Shown here piece after piece: positions 36,135-50,524 of a stretch of DNA of 64,000 nt; the stretch's first letter is position 1, and each line of letters begins with the position of its first letter. The translations under genes were made by a program, and so were the position numbers. The DNA is taken from the NCBI GenBank assembly GCA_028023455.1, contig JAQFVV010012420.1, positions 932,001 through 996,000 on the forward strand, given 5' to 3'. This DNA comes from Epiperipatus broadwayi. Lineage: Eukaryota > Onychophora > Udeonychophora > Euonychophora > Peripatidae. The notes under the pieces were generated by a model. The model did no database searches and was not told the origin of the DNA. It was given only the letters and a program-made list of their open reading frames with translations.

Positions 36135-38720
36135 TTATATTATCATCATCATTTTCAATCATTATCATTCCACTGCAAGATGAAGGTCTCTTCAAGTTCA
36201 ATCCATCTTCTCTGATCTCTAGCTCTTTTCTCCACATCATCCCACACACTTTCGTCTATTATCCATCCATCTCACATGTTTCTTTCTAGATCCTTTACAA
36301 TCTTGAAATCTGGTTTAAGATTTCAATTATCCATTTATTATCTTCTCTTTTAGCAATATGTCCATCCCAACTTCACTTCACTCTTAATTCTTTCAACAAT
36401 GTCAGTAACAACTGTTTGTTCTCTTACCCATGTATTTTATTTTCAATCTTTTTTTGTTACACCTAACATGCATTTCTCCATACTTCCTTCAGTGGTCTGA
36501 AGTTTCTGTATTTCTCCTCTGTTAAGTGTCCAAGTCTCAGATTATAAGTAAGAACTGATAAAACACATTCATTAAAAAACCTTCCTTTTCAAGCATATAG
36601 ACAAATTTCGTTTAATATTGTTATTTCAACCAAAAGCACTTCAACCAAATTTAATTCTATGCTTAAATTGATCCATTATGTTTCCATATGTAGTAATAAC
36701 CTGACCAAGGTATTTGTAGTTGTTAATTTCTTCTAACTCACCATTATAAATCTTTATTTTCATCTTTGAGAAAATCTATTGAGCATTACTTTAATGTTTT
36801 TAATGTGCCTACTCTCTTACTTTCATTTGATAACTCTTGCAACATTTCCTGAAGCTCTTAAGCATTATTTGTAAAAACAACTACATCATCTGAAAAATCT
36901 AAATAATTTAAATAATCTCAATTTATTTTTATTCCTTTATCTTTCCATTTTAATCTGCAAAATATTTCTTGCAATATGGCTGTAAAAGGTTTTGGAGATA
37001 TGGAGTCACCCTATTGTACACTCTTTTCAATGTTAACATTTTTAGTATCACTATGTAATCTAATTGTTGTTATTACATTTTTATAAATATTCTTTAGAAT
37101 ATGACAATATCTTGGGTCTATACCTTGATGATCCTATGCTTTAATCACTAAAGAAATGCTTATAGAATCAAATGCCTTTTCATAATCCACAAATCCAAAG
37201 CATATTACTAATTTATATTCATTGATCCTTTCTGTAACTTCTCTCAATAATTTGATATGATCTACTGTACTAAAACCACTTTTAAATCTAGCTTGTTCTT
37301 TTGTTTGGATGATGAGTTGTAATTATCTTGATAAAAATTTTGTATAAAAATGATAAAAGACTGATAAGTCTGTAATTTCTAATATCTCCTCTAACACCTT
37401 TTTTAAATATTAATATTAATACTGCATTCTTCCAATTATTTGGTACATCATTATCATTTAGACATTCGATATATAACTTTGACAAAATTTTTTCTATTTC
37501 TTCACCTGCTTCTTTTAAGATATTGATTATCATTCCATCATTACCTGGAGCTGTTCCCTTCTTCATAAATTTAATTGCATGTCTCACTAAATCCTGGCCA
37601 ATTCAAAAGATATAATAGTTATAGGAGGTACATTTACCTGGCCTATGTAAAGACCATCTTTTTTTAATTGGTCGCTTTAACCAACTTGTTTTAAAGGTTT
37701 AATGTAAATTAAACAAAAGATTTTAATATTATAGAAATAATTGTAAGAAGAAAGGCTGTCTTTTTTTTTAATTAATTGCTTTAACAAATTTATTGTTTGC
37801 TTTGTGAAATTACTTGTTTTGAATAAAATGCTCATAATCATATTAAGTCTATAAAATAAAATTTTAAATATACCTGTTATATTTCTTATGTGAATTTGAC
37901 AGTGTTATGTACAACTATTAATGGCAGAATTAGCGTGAATTAAGCGATATCAACTAGACAACTTCAATTATCCCCTAACCAAAACTAAATGTAAATATGG
38001 TACTATGGTATCTATTTTTTTTCCTCACTAATTATCACATTTCAAACATGAATTTATGTACCATAATCACATTTTTTTCATAATTTAAATAATATACCAA
38101 TTCAGTTCTGTACTGCAGTTAAAAGTACATGTAGTGATTATTTTCCAAGCATTTTCTTATTAATGGTGGAATTATTTCATTCACATAAAATATGCTTCAT
38201 AATAAAAACAATTAAAGGTGGAATTACTTCTTTTACAGAAACTGCTCATAATATAAATTACTGTTTAGTTTGGTATACTTTTTTTTTTTCTTGAAGCTGT
38301 CAAATTGATCATTTTTGTAATTTATTAAAGCAACCAATTAAAATAAGGTAAGTTAAAGCAACAAATTAAACTGAGTAACATTGATTCAGACAACAGAAAA
38401 AAATAAATATTTTATATGAGAGATAATTCAGTAGAACTCTTCTATACATTTCATGATGTCATCTCTCTTTTTAATAATAGTTCTATCTTTTTTTTCTAAT
38501 TGCAGAAATAAGTTTTCTACTAATATCAAAATGTTGTTTTCCACTCTTGAAACTTTTATTCTCTTCTATAGATTTCCTTGCTAGATAACAATTGTACTCT
38601 CTTATATCATTATGAACACTTTTTCACACCATTTTACAAAACTCAAAATATTCAATCCTTTTTAAGGCATGATTTATATGTATTTTCAAAATCCTTCTTT
38701 TTAAGTTCCAAACTCCAATA
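36135..38720 (-). pseudogene. LINE family 1 copy, interrupted by an insertion
   Basis: Minus-strand copy. The 3' end at about 36140 shows the tgatgatgataa tail in reverse, then the C-terminal domain (tgcagtggaatg). RT lies at 37587-37288, reading AIKFMKKGTAPGNDGMIINI, then [29 protein letters not shown] and NYRLISLLSFLYKI, the first RT blocks. LINE similarity stops near 37640 and resumes near 38428 (ttcagtagaactcttc), leaving about 790 bp of foreign DNA. 38428-38690 matches the pre-RT linker at 17200-17440. Several indels; not functional. Confidence 0.85.
37640..38427. mobile_element. unidentified insertion in LINE with inverted ttaattggttgctttaac motifs
   Basis: The insertion is defined by the break in LINE similarity. 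Near its left end are ttaattggtcgctttaac (37664-37681) and ttaattaattgctttaac (37769-37786). Near its right end the inverted form gttaaagcaaccaattaa-like occurs twice (38324-38368). It is otherwise AT-rich with no coding frame, probably a non-autonomous DNA element. No clear target duplication. Confidence 0.5.
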
Positions 38721-38889
38721 TAGTGAATCAGCAGCAGCTACCTCCTTCTGTCTTGACTTCAGATACATCTTCATGGGAGCTACCTGTATAGCTCTGGAAA
38801 CCATATCAGCTAAACAACTCTTTCTGGACAGCTATTTATTGCCAACTGCAGCAACTATTAAAACCCAACTTGCCACTAGCTAATTTGTC

Positions 38890-41800
38890 TACTGCTTCTC
38901 AAAAATATTAAAGCCAACTAAAATAATATTTTTATCATCCCTTTTAGAGCTAGATTACTGAGATGATAAAAACACATAGACTGTTTTCAATCTATCTAAT
39001 CCTTTTGAAAGCAACTTTGAAATTTTTATCAAAGTTATGATTGGAAAACGTTGATTTAATCCTTTGGAATTTTATAATCAACAAATATTTTTAACTAGAT
39101 AGTAGAAATGCATACAAGCATTAATTAAAAAAATAGATATTTTATACAAGTTTTAATTAAAAAATTTCAAAAATAAACTCTGCTTGTTTTTAATTTTCAA
39201 AATTAGAATAATAGTAATAATAATAATTTACTTAGACCTTCTTAAATATTTTAATTTATAATAAAATTTTATTTTAAATTCAGAACTATTTAACCCTTTA
39301 TAGTTGTTATTATTCTCAGTGACATGTAGAAAATATCTACAAATTTTTTTGACTGTGTTTATTTCTACTTTTTCTTTCAACTTTATATATATATTTGTGT
39401 ACACACACAACTATGTTGCTGTGTGCCATGTAACCCGGATGGTTACAATATATATATATCACTTATTGTCCACTGCTTACTCACAGTAACATTAATTGTT
39501 CTAGAGTAGAGATAATGGATTTTGGTAATAATTAATATTTACATATTAGAGTTACCTTATTTAGTTTTTAAAAAGTTGTCTTTGTAACTACAAATACAGA
39601 AAAATAAATTCACTATAAAAATTGTTTGAGTTAAAGTGGTTTTATAAATTATCACCATTATTTTTTTTAGTATAATTAAATTTCACATAATACAATTTTT
39701 AAAATAATAATAATTAATATAACGATGAATAAGAAATAAATAACTAAGATTAAAATTCAATTCATTTTTTTCCGACAATACAATTTTATTTAATACTTTT
39801 TAATATTTTTTTCAAATGATGGAGTGAACATCACATTCCATTTTTCAATCTTTTCCACATTAACAACAAGAAGTGAATAAATACATATAGCATGTGTTAA
39901 ATACAGCAATGCATATTTACAAAAACTACACACAGTATTGCTTCAATTATTTTTCTCTATGGTTATATTAAAGCAATAATTGCTAATATTTCAGCTGCAA
40001 TTTTTTTATTGTTATAATGAATCAGACAAGCAATAATTTTATAGATTTTATTGTAAAATCAATAATTATTTTAGACCTTTTAAATTTTTATATAATGGTA
40101 AAATATATCTGTTCTTTATTTTTCCAAAAATATATAATTTCATATTTTGACCAATCTAAAACCATCTCTATTACACGTGCTCTGCCAACTTATCTTTACT
40201 GAATAAACTTTAGAATAAAACTTATAAAGAAGGTTAATACTTTTAAAAAAAGTTTGGGCACTTGAATAATTTATAATGAAAATATAAACAAAGTGATTAG
40301 AATGATAATTGTTCTTAATAAGGATGAGTGATTATTCCGTGGTCCAGTGAAGTTATATTTTAAAAATAAGTTTTTGAATGTTTTGTTTGGAGACAGATTG
40401 ATTTGGAAAAGAAGCAGAAATAATTAAAAAAAGTGAATAGAGAGAGAAAAGGAAGCCAAAATGTATAATAAAAAAAAAAACGAAAATGATAAAGTTGAAA
40501 AGATAAAGTCAGAAATATATAAACGTTAAAAAAAAAATTTAAGTGAAATTATGAAATGAAACAGTTATTGGAGTGAGCGTGTTTAAAGGCACATGAATTA
40601 CAAACAATATGTTGTAAAAGATTGTAGCGGTCATGTAGAAAAAGGTAGAAAAAGAAAGAAGTTAACTGATGTTTTTTTTTTTTTAAAAAAAAAGCTATAG
40701 GTTTTTGAAAAATAGAATGAGAGACAGAAAGTCTTGGAAAATGTAGGGTCTATTTTTTGAAAAATAACTACAGTATAAGAATTGCTTATTTACTTTCAAG
40801 GATATTTTATTGGTTTTAATTTAATTATTGATAAATAATTTAGAATATTTAGTGTTTTTATTTATTTCTTTATTTACAATATTGGTTTTTTCTCCTCTGA
40901 GGCAAATTTGTAGAGTTTTTAGCACACACCCCTCCCCTATATTTCTCAATAATCTTTGTATAATCTAATTATATACTGCATATACATATATATCATTATT
41001 AATATACAAATGTAATGCAGTAAGCTTATCTTAAGAAAAATAACCTTATTTTTACTTCTACTCTAAAATCTCATAAAATGGTAATATTGAAAATAATAAG
41101 TGTGGATTGACACTTATTGGGAGAAGTTAAATGGTTAAAAGAGTTAAAACAGTTTGTAAATTGTTTACTTGAGGACAAAGATTTCATCAATAGTTTCTCT
41201 CCGTAAAAGATCAAAGTGAAAAAGGCAAAGGCTAGTAGTGATGATTTGAGCGGTTTTCCATTCTTGATTTTATTTCCTAGCAAAGAACACTGTAAAACCA
41301 TTTTAAAGCAATATTTTGTTGATGATATGGATTAGCTATGCATTCATAAATAAATTGGAACTTATAAACATTTTTAAGTTTTACTCAGACTGGATTTAAA
41401 CTCAGATTGTAGCATGACAGTTTGAATATACTATTACTATATCATCCTTTATTTTGGATCATATCAGAAAATAAATTTGAAAAAATATTAGTATAATATT
41501 TATGCCTCTCACTTATCAACTATTTTTAATTTATCACTTATAACACTTCTTTCTACTTCTATATGGTCCCAAATCGATTTTAGTTTGGCATGGGCGAAAA
41601 CAACAAAACATTTGTATAAATTTTCCATAAATTTTAGAAATATTCTTGGAAAATGTAATATATTATTTTACATGTATGTGTAGGTAATTTAGTTTTTTTG
41701 TTTATTTTATATAAACAAATACAACAGATTATAATAATAAAATACTTAATAAATGAAATATTAAAATTATTTACATTTTTAATAATTAAATGTATTCCAC

Positions 41801-43829
41801 CGCCACCACCTCCTCCAAAAAATAAGAAATAAGGACTCAAAAATTAGGAATCTTTGAAATTTCTTGCTTATTTTGCCTCTCATCTTACACTGGGTTACAC
41901 CACTAAAAGAATGTATAAGCACAGAAAACATAAGTATGTTGATAACCATTTTTATTTTTCTGGCTATGACATTATTAGTCATATAATAAATTTTAATTAA
42001 ATTAATTTTATTAAATTGTAATGAATTAGAAGATAGTTTTATTGGAATAGCCAACTAAATATCTATTTTTGGTTAAATAAATAATAGTTATTTAATGTTT
42101 GGAGGCTTTAATTTATTTATAGAATTATATACAATTAATTCAGTTTCAGCTTCAATTTTGCTTCATTTTTGTTTTTCTTTTTATTGCTTAATTTGAAATA
42201 CAACAAAGATTATTAATTTTATATTTATGATTTTCCTTTGGAATCTGATTACTCCTACTCTGAATAAAACAACTACAATGTTATTAAAATATTATTAGAT
42301 GCCAATCATAGCCATAAATAAGATTCAGAATCCTTTTATGAATCTTCCATTTATACTTTTCTTTGAAGATGACTAGTCTTCTGAACTGTCTTTAAAAACA
42401 TTTTATATTTTTATTAATAAATATTAAGTCACATATTACATTTCACACTTTAAATAAAGATTACAATACTTAGACAATCTCAATATCAATAACAATCAAC
42501 AATCTCAAACTGATGTCAAGGCAACTTTCTTTTAACAATAAAGGTGGAATCCCACCTTTGTTTACAATCCAGTATATTTATATACACACTAAAAAAAGGG
42601 TCACAATCACTCGCAGGATATCCAGGGTCATTTTACACTCATTCAATGGAACTCAAACAATATACTAAAAAATATAGAAAGGAGGTCATTTACACTTAAT
42701 TAACTATGTACTAGTTGCCTATTTCACTATTATTTACATTTTATTTATTCACAACTATTTCTTTGACTACATTTATAGAACAACCTAATGCCATCATCAT
42801 CAGATAATCTGGCCCATGACACCTAAGCACTCTAGCTTTCAAAATTTATGAAATCTTAATATATAAAAGAATTCTATATATAATTTTAAATAATATAATT
42901 TAAAATATGCAATGGCATGTGGCTATTGAAATTGATCACTGATGATGATAATCTTCTTTAATTAATGTACAACTAGTATATTTCTTCAGTCAAATAATAT
43001 CTTTATAGGATTATGAATTACTCACACCTAAATGCCATTTCTAATTAAGAAATGATATCTGACTAAAAAGCAATTTTAAATATACACCCTGCTCCTGTTG
43101 ATTGCTTCTGTACTCCTCAATACTTTCTCATCTTCAAGCATGAACTAAAAATGGTAGTTCTAAAGTTTAAACTTATTTGCATGGAAATAAATAAAATTAC
43201 CCACACACCTTATGACATATATATTTAAAATACACACAGCAGATATCACATGTAAATAGATAATAGAAAATAAATACAAATAAAATTATGTTTAGATTTA
43301 ATTAATATAAATAATAGTAATGTCTTATTCAGTTAATAAAATAATAAAGAAAGTTTCATCTTACCCAAAAAATCATTAGTTAATTAGACTGGTCTTTAAG
43401 CATTGTACTATGTTTAAGATAATTTGACTATTATAAATTATATATATGTGATTATTAACAAATATTCAGTTCTTAAGTGTTCATGGTAGGTGGAAATAAT
43501 TGTTATGACAGGTATAATAAGTTGGCCACAATCTTTTTTCTCACTCCAGAAGGCAACAACTGATCTTTTTCCACATGAGAGAAACTTGATCCAGAGTCCA
43601 GATTGGCACAAACTAGGATTTTAACACTGCATTATTCTTGTTTCATTTTCTTATGAATTTTGTCATCATAGAATGGTGACTATTAACAATTGATTATTAA
43701 TATTGTCCCTAAATAATAATAACCTTCAATCACACTGCCAAGAACAGTTCTTTGCTAAAGCTGCTCCCAAGTTAAATTTCTGCAAGGTAGAAAGAGGCAG
43801 GTAAACAGTGGAAATAATAGCAGAAATAC
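38890..43829. other. AT-rich non-coding DNA
   Basis: I see no gene in about 5 kb. A SINE trace lies near 41385-41470 on the minus strand (B-box-like GAGTTTAAATCCAG). A glycine-rich short frame near 41805 comes only from a ccaccgccaccacc run. Confidence 0.4.
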
Positions 43830-43935
43830 CAGAGTGGCTTGAGCAGAAAGAAAGAGTGTCTTGAGTAGAAACAAAAAGTGATTTGAGCAGAAACAAAGGG
43901 TGGCTTGACCAGGAGCAAAGAGACAGAGTGGCTCG
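43830..43935 (+). repeat. 22-23-bp minisatellite, about 4.5 copies
   Basis: Units follow agagtggcttgagcagaaac with small changes (agtgtcttgagtagaaac, agtgatttgagcagaaac, ggtggcttgaccaggagc). Confidence 0.85.
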
Positions 43936-43939
43936 TATA

Positions 43940-46900
43940 ATGCCTAGTTATATACCCCATGACAATAGAATACTTCTCTGTCAATCACAATTTTACTCTA
44001 ATCAGCAAATTATAGGATCTATAATATAAATAAAATATTTAAAAAACATTGTTAATTACGCATTATAAATATATTTCCTAAAAAAAAAAAATTCTACATT
44101 CATTTTTTTTCATCTAGCATTTTTTTTTATAAATGATAAAAAATAAAAATAAAAAGTACGTTCTTTCTTATCATTAAACAATCCACATTAATTAAATAAT
44201 TATTTTTTAGTTACAATAAAAAATAAAATTTTGTATTATTCGCTTTTTCTTTTTTTAATAAGTTATAAAACAGCTATATATTATCATGATATAAAAATAC
44301 TGGTATATACATGAAAGTATATTATTTTATATTTAAAATGCTAAATAAAATAATCATATTTCATAAAAAAAATATTAATTTAATCATTTACAATTCATAG
44401 TGACAAAATATATAACATTAAAAAAAAATCAATTATTGTTACTATGTCAACTTATATTTAAATTTGCTTCATTTTTAATTAGTTTTTTTACTATTGCTTT
44501 GTAATATCTTACATTATATTACAATATATAGTACAAGAAATCATAATGCGAATATAGATATAGCATTCTATATTATTGTTTTTTAAATAATAAATGCTAT
44601 TATAATAAATGACATATTCCCACTTAGTATTTGACAATACAATATGAAAGTATTTTCACTTTCTTACTGTCTTCTTTGGTTATAAAGATGATTTTCTTGA
44701 TAACTCAAACACATGCCTCTTAGCATTATAGAGCATTATTATAAATAGTTGGAAAAAAGATATCTTCTTTCCATACCCTGGTTTAAGATTGTAAATAGAC
44801 TATAACCAGTGTGTAAATATAGTTTGTTGTGTTTTTATTGGGTAACAGAGGTGCTCATCCAGTCTTATGCACTAGTATATTTATTATCTGTTTAAGTGAA
44901 AACTTTATAAAATTATTAAAGCATTAGTGATTAATGTTATCTTATAAATTGAAAATAGAATGTTTGTAAAATCTACTTATAATTTTAAATGAATGGATAA
45001 GAAACAGATATTTTTTTTATCTATTTGAATTGTGCTCTTTAATATTAGAAAGCATGAATGATTGTAAACATAAATAATGTGTTATATATACCCATGTAAG
45101 TCACAAATGCATATATATGTATCGAGATATTTCATAGTAGTAATTAGAATATCTACTAATTTTTAACAGAATATATTGTAACTGTATAAATAAATGAATT
45201 GAATCTGGCATCAAAAACATATTTTAATCTGCAAAAATTTGTAAGTTAATAACGATGAGTGCCATGCAATCTAGATTGTTTATTTACAACAATATGAATG
45301 CCATTTCTTTGACTGGTTACAATGACCTTATGGCCTGTAGTAAATGTACAAGTACATAATATAAATATTTAAAGTTTTATATTAAAATCTTAAAATAAGA
45401 GTCACATAATGAATAGATGCTACAAACCCAATGCAACATCCATCACTGACAGATTCTACATTAACTTCAAAGTAAAGTAGAGACATAAATACAATTTTGA
45501 AATCAAGGACTCTATGGCAATCGATAACAATACTAAGTTTCTTATACATACTATACAATATGAATATAACAATAAAAATACCAAAGAAATAATAATAATT
45601 AATAAATTAATACTTATAGACAGTTTCTTTATTTTTAATAAAAAAATTTACATTCATAAAAAATATTTCATTTATGTTAAAATACAAACTTATGTAATAT
45701 TATACAATAATATTATTTCAAACTCTTTTTATTATAATTTATTATTATACAACCATTGCAATAATCACACACATTTGTTTACTATTTATGATTTAAATTA
45801 TTTTTAATTTAGATATTAGAATCACGAAATGGAGCAGAAGTATATCTATCAAGCAATAATAATACTTAAATATTTCCACATGTAGTAATGATAAAAAATA
45901 TACATTTCTGCTTTGCTTTGAGTTAAACAAATTTAATGCATAGCGAAAGTTAATATTTATAATCATAGTCATTTATTAAATATTTTATATGTATCATATA
46001 AATAAGAATAAAGACTTAACTAAAGTAATATATATCCCTCATAACTTTATAATAAGTTCACATATGCATATAGCAATCATTAATTAGTAGACATTTTTTA
46101 TTAATATTTGTTAAATAAAAGTGTTATTACTGTTATATTTTTATATAAAATGCTTTGGGAAATTATATTTTTTTATAAAATAAAAAATATTTTTATTTAT
46201 TTATTTAACCAGAATGGTGTGATATTGAATAATAACTATTAATTGTCCAAATCACTATCCTTGTATATTTCTTCAGGGCCCATAGGTAATCCATGTTAAA
46301 ATTAGTGATATGATATTGAATGGAACTATTATATTAGTCATTAACTTTGTTTCCTAGTTGCTTGTCCATTCATTTTTAAGATAGATATACATTAATACAA
46401 TTCACTTATTCCAAGTTAATCTTTCCAAAATATAGTAGCAAATGGGAGGTCTTCCCACTCTTATTATCTTTTATCAATCTATATTTTGGATTTCTGAGCT
46501 GTTGAAATATATAATTAATCCACAGTTAAGTTTTTTAAATCATGAATTTTGAAGTTAGTCTGTTGTTGTTTTGCTCTGTTCAATGTTTGCTTCTTCAGAT
46601 TTTTATTCAAAAATAGCACTCTTTTTACCAATCAGGCATTTATTTCAAGAAACTTTTATTGATTTTCCCATGTTCTATCTAGTACTCTATTAAATAAACT
46701 CATTTGCATAAATAAAAATACAAATAACAACCAAGAGCAACAGACTACTCCTTTTTTACTATTTATTCTAATCAATAACTAAAAATAGTATTAATAATTT
46801 ATATGATAAATTATTTCATATTGATGTATGCAAATTGTATTTAATTATTCATTTATCAATTATCAAACATGCATACACATCATGTAATGATCAGGTTATT

Positions 46901-47092
46901 TGTCCATAGTCAATGCAAATCATAACTCTTTATTAACCATATTTTATATGTTTTTTAAATAATAGTAATATTTTTTTAAAAATATATATATTAAATATAT
47001 TTTTCAAGTCTTTACATTACCTCCTAATTATTATTATATATATAAGCATCCAGAAAAACATTTTGATAAATGTTTTATTTTTATTTTTTTAG
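43940..47092. other. AT-rich DNA upstream of ephrin exon
   Basis: This is probably intron or 5' flank of the ephrin gene. I looked for a signal-peptide exon and saw none I could support. The last bases before 47093 form a polypyrimidine tract ending in tttttttag. Confidence 0.45.
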
Positions 47093-47225
47093 ACAATTAG
47101 GTGGAACATTTCCAACAGCTCAGGTGAATTTAGGAGAATCTCTTGATTTAGTTTGTCCACATCCTAGAGAAACAGTGGAAAATGAATCTACCACAGATAG
47201 TTTTTCAAATTATTATATATATATG
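47093..47225 (+). CDS. ephrin, exon with N-terminal part of the ephrin domain
   Basis: An ephrin is a membrane-bound ligand for Eph receptor tyrosine kinases, used in contact-dependent signalling. This exon reads QLGGTFPTAQVNLGESLDLV, then CPHP, and ends NYYIYM. That matches the family pattern of an aromatic/Pro strand, V..GD.LDI.CP (first conserved cysteine) and Y..Y.V. An N-glycosylation site, NES, lies in the loop. The acceptor AG is at 47091-47092 after a T-rich tract. The first base completes a codon begun upstream (phase 2), and the donor GTAAGT is at 47226, after a complete codon (phase 0). It joins in frame to the exon at 59090. The upstream signal peptide is not in this exon. Identification is strong; A-type or B-type cannot be told from this part. 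Confidence 0.88.
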
Positions 47226-49911
47226 GTAAGTACTTTATTTAGTGTTTATATATATATTATAAGTTTGAGATATTTTTATGCTTTTGAAATAGAAGACTTG
47301 CTTATTTTAATCATTTCAAGTGTCATCTATAAGATATTATACATGGGAAAATGAAAGATTAATAACTCCGTGTGTGTGTAAAATAAAAAAATCAGATATA
47401 TTAATCTTTAATTGAGGTTTAAAGTTTATATCTGTGCTAGAGATAATCTCTGTTTTCGAAAATGATTAGTAATAATTATTATTGTATGTATCTAAAATGG
47501 ATGGCGCCAAAGTTGTGAATGGAGGAAGTTTGACAATGGTAAATGAAAATGTAGCAATTAAATCTATTAACAATTTCATTTACTTTTCATAACTTCCGTC
47601 AAAGTAAATAGTCTTCTCAACTTCAAAGCATCAATGGATAAAGTAAAATAAAGAAAGTAATGGTCTTTCTAAAATTACGTTCAATGCTATTTAAATTTTA
47701 AAGAAAGCAAAGTTGTAATGTAACTGCCTTTTTAAATAATTGATAAACTATAAAAAAATAACCTTGCCATAAATTGAACGACTAACCTACTTAATGGGTT
47801 TCATTGCTTTTTAATATCAGAACTTCAAAAAGCAAAATAGACGTCTTGCTAGGTTAATTATAGTTTTTTCTTCTAAACGCTCCATTATGACTTGTATAAT
47901 TTGTAAGCTATTTCAGTGCTCTGGCAAACGGCTCCTCCCCCTTTTCTCAGCAAAAAAGAAAAAATAATATTAAAGAATATTATTATTAAATATTATCTAC
48001 TCAATATGGGCTTGATTTTCTGGACTATTAATACAATTTTCAGTACAGTACTATGAGAAAAGTTTATGCTTGTTTTCTCCCAATGTTAAAAAGTATGCAT
48101 ACATAAACTTTTATTTCTAAGAATTTGCTAGGATGAGACAAAGAATAATCTGCACGTATCTAAGCAGACTCTATATCTACATAATAACTTGCAAAATAAA
48201 TTATTGATACAAACATGTAAATATGCAAAATGATAATAAATATTTAGGGGATATGGCTTAACCGAAGACGTTCGGTTAGTTGAAATGAACGTTAGAAGTG
48301 ATTAGCACCCCCCCCCTCCATGTCTCCAGCAGTATATTTGAAAATCACTCTTATTCAATTAACTACAAATATTATAAAATCTAATTTAAAAAATAAATTG
48401 TAAACGTTAAATTACCATAGCTCTCTATATATCTAATTAATGAAGTGAATCATTCTCCACTCAGAGCAAAAATAAATAACAGTAGACTGATAAGGTACAA
48501 GAATATAATGAATCCATCTATTCTTTAAGCTTCTGCTATTTATATGCATACCCTTGGCCAACATTGATGGAAAAGTGGAGTGAATTTAATGTGTCTATCA
48601 AACATGACATTTATAATTAATAGATTAATAGTCAATTTCACAATGATCATGACTAAATCTTTTAATGATCTTATTTTAATAATCAAACAGAAGTTAATAT
48701 CTGTAAATATTAAATTTAAGTAGTCCAATATATATGTAATTAATGGATTAAGCCACTCTCCATTCATGATATATATATGCAATTAGAGCAGTAATAACTG
48801 GATTTCCCATTGAGCAAGGTTATACTATATGTATAAGCAACTGTATATTTTTATAATAATAGTATAATTTATCCTTATAAGAGTTTTGTTAATGTTATGC
48901 ATTACAACAGCTACAGCTCTTGTCTCAATATTAAAATTTTTTGGAATTAATGATAGTTTAATTGTACCTTATTAATAAGATATTTAAATGTTTCATGATC
49001 TTTCTGTCCAGATTTTTATTTTGGAACACTGTTAGTATGGACTTATAATTCAAATTCAAGATTTTTCTTTCTATTCAGTTTTCTAAGAATGCAGCAGTAA
49101 TAGTTTATTTTTTGGGATACACTTCTCGTGTGAGAAAATATTTTAATCTTGTCTCATAAATCTTAAAGGATATCTGGTCTAATTTCCTCTAATGTCAATC
49201 CTGAAATCAAATATATAGATTTTAAATAACTTTATAACTTCTAGTATTTTACAGCTTGATAATCAATTACTATAAATATGTACCTGCAGTGATTGATCAT
49301 GTTGTTTTTCTCCAAAACTTATTTTCTAGGAGATATTAAACACAGAAAATAGATCATTCTTTTGTTGCCATTTTCTGGCTAAGACTTCAAAATACAGTTA
49401 CGTTAAAAGCTAAATCCTTTTTTTTAAGGATTCCATTTTTGAGTACTTTCTAGTAAATGCTTCAATAAATCTACTTTATATAGAAATTTGATTTTAAAAC
49501 TGTAAAAAAAAATATCTAGACAAAAAATCTGTAAATATAATTGCTAAAAATATTTAAAAAACTTCCAAAAAGAAGATATTGTTCAAAAGGTTAAAAGAAT
49601 AACTATTAAATTAAAATGTTCTGCTCACAATTCTACTAATTTTTCTGATATAAAGAAAAACAAATTAAATACATTTGACAAATTCAGTTAATTATTGAAC
49701 TTTGCAAAAATTTCTGAAACACCATTTGTCATAAAGAATGAAAAAATTTTATTTTTCAGAACTTCTTGCCATGATTCTGTGGTCCTTTATAAAAAGCATT
49801 TGTTCTTGATTATTATGATTTTGTATCCCTGTTACTGCAAAATAATATATCATTGTAGCTTTAATAAAAATGATTTGGCAAGATTATGACATTCAAACAT
49901 AAAAAATAACA

Positions 49912-49985
49912 ATGTTAGCTGTGAACCAGGGGCCTTCAAATCCTGAATCTGCCACTCTGCCATTGTTCTAAATTGCAAAGGGCAT
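49912..49985 (-). repeat. tRNA-like SINE remnant
   Basis: On the minus strand, AATGGCAGAGTGGCAG resembles an A box and CTGGTTCACAGC a weak B box, spaced as in tRNA-derived SINEs. Confidence 0.4.
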
Positions 49986-50524
49986 TTATTAATTTAGTAT
50001 TATCAAATTGGTACAATAAAATTCTCACAATTGATAGATCAATTATGCTTTGAAGAAGTCTGATGCTGAAATATCAGTAGAAATATATATAATTTTTTAT
50101 AATATTTTCTTAGAAATTACTAATTTTGGAATTAAGAAAAAAGCTATCTTTCAAATAAATAATAAATCTATGTATAACTGTTTCGTGCATACAGATTGAG
50201 AATACCCAACAAAAAAGTTCTTTTTGTAATAGATTTGCTTCATTAGAATATATTTGCTATATATCAAATTGTAATTCTAGTTGTAGATGTAAGAGACTCA
50301 ATCAAAGATTTATATGAGTCATGTCATAAAGCTGACCCATTAGAAATAAAACAATTTTATGCTTGAAGATACTTTATAAAGATGTATTAAATTTTACTTA
50401 TTTTAAATAGAATTTAGGATCAAAGATTTATTATTTGAAAAAAATGTGAGACAATTGTTTCAATGACATTAAACAAAATCATGTTAACAAAGCCATAACT
50501 AATTCTTGTATTTATATGTTAGAT

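Noticed and set aside
38578-38883. 101-codon plus-strand open frame
   Set aside because: Its first half overlaps the minus-strand LINE linker in antisense. The second half is balanced in composition, but no splice sites or family were seen.
41634-42054. Minus-strand frames with a glycine run
   Set aside because: The glycine run is a translation of a ccaccgccaccacctcc microsatellite.
45514-45807. 97-codon plus-strand open frame
   Set aside because: Almost wholly Ile, Tyr, Asn, Lys and Phe with no domain pattern; expected by chance in DNA this AT-rich.
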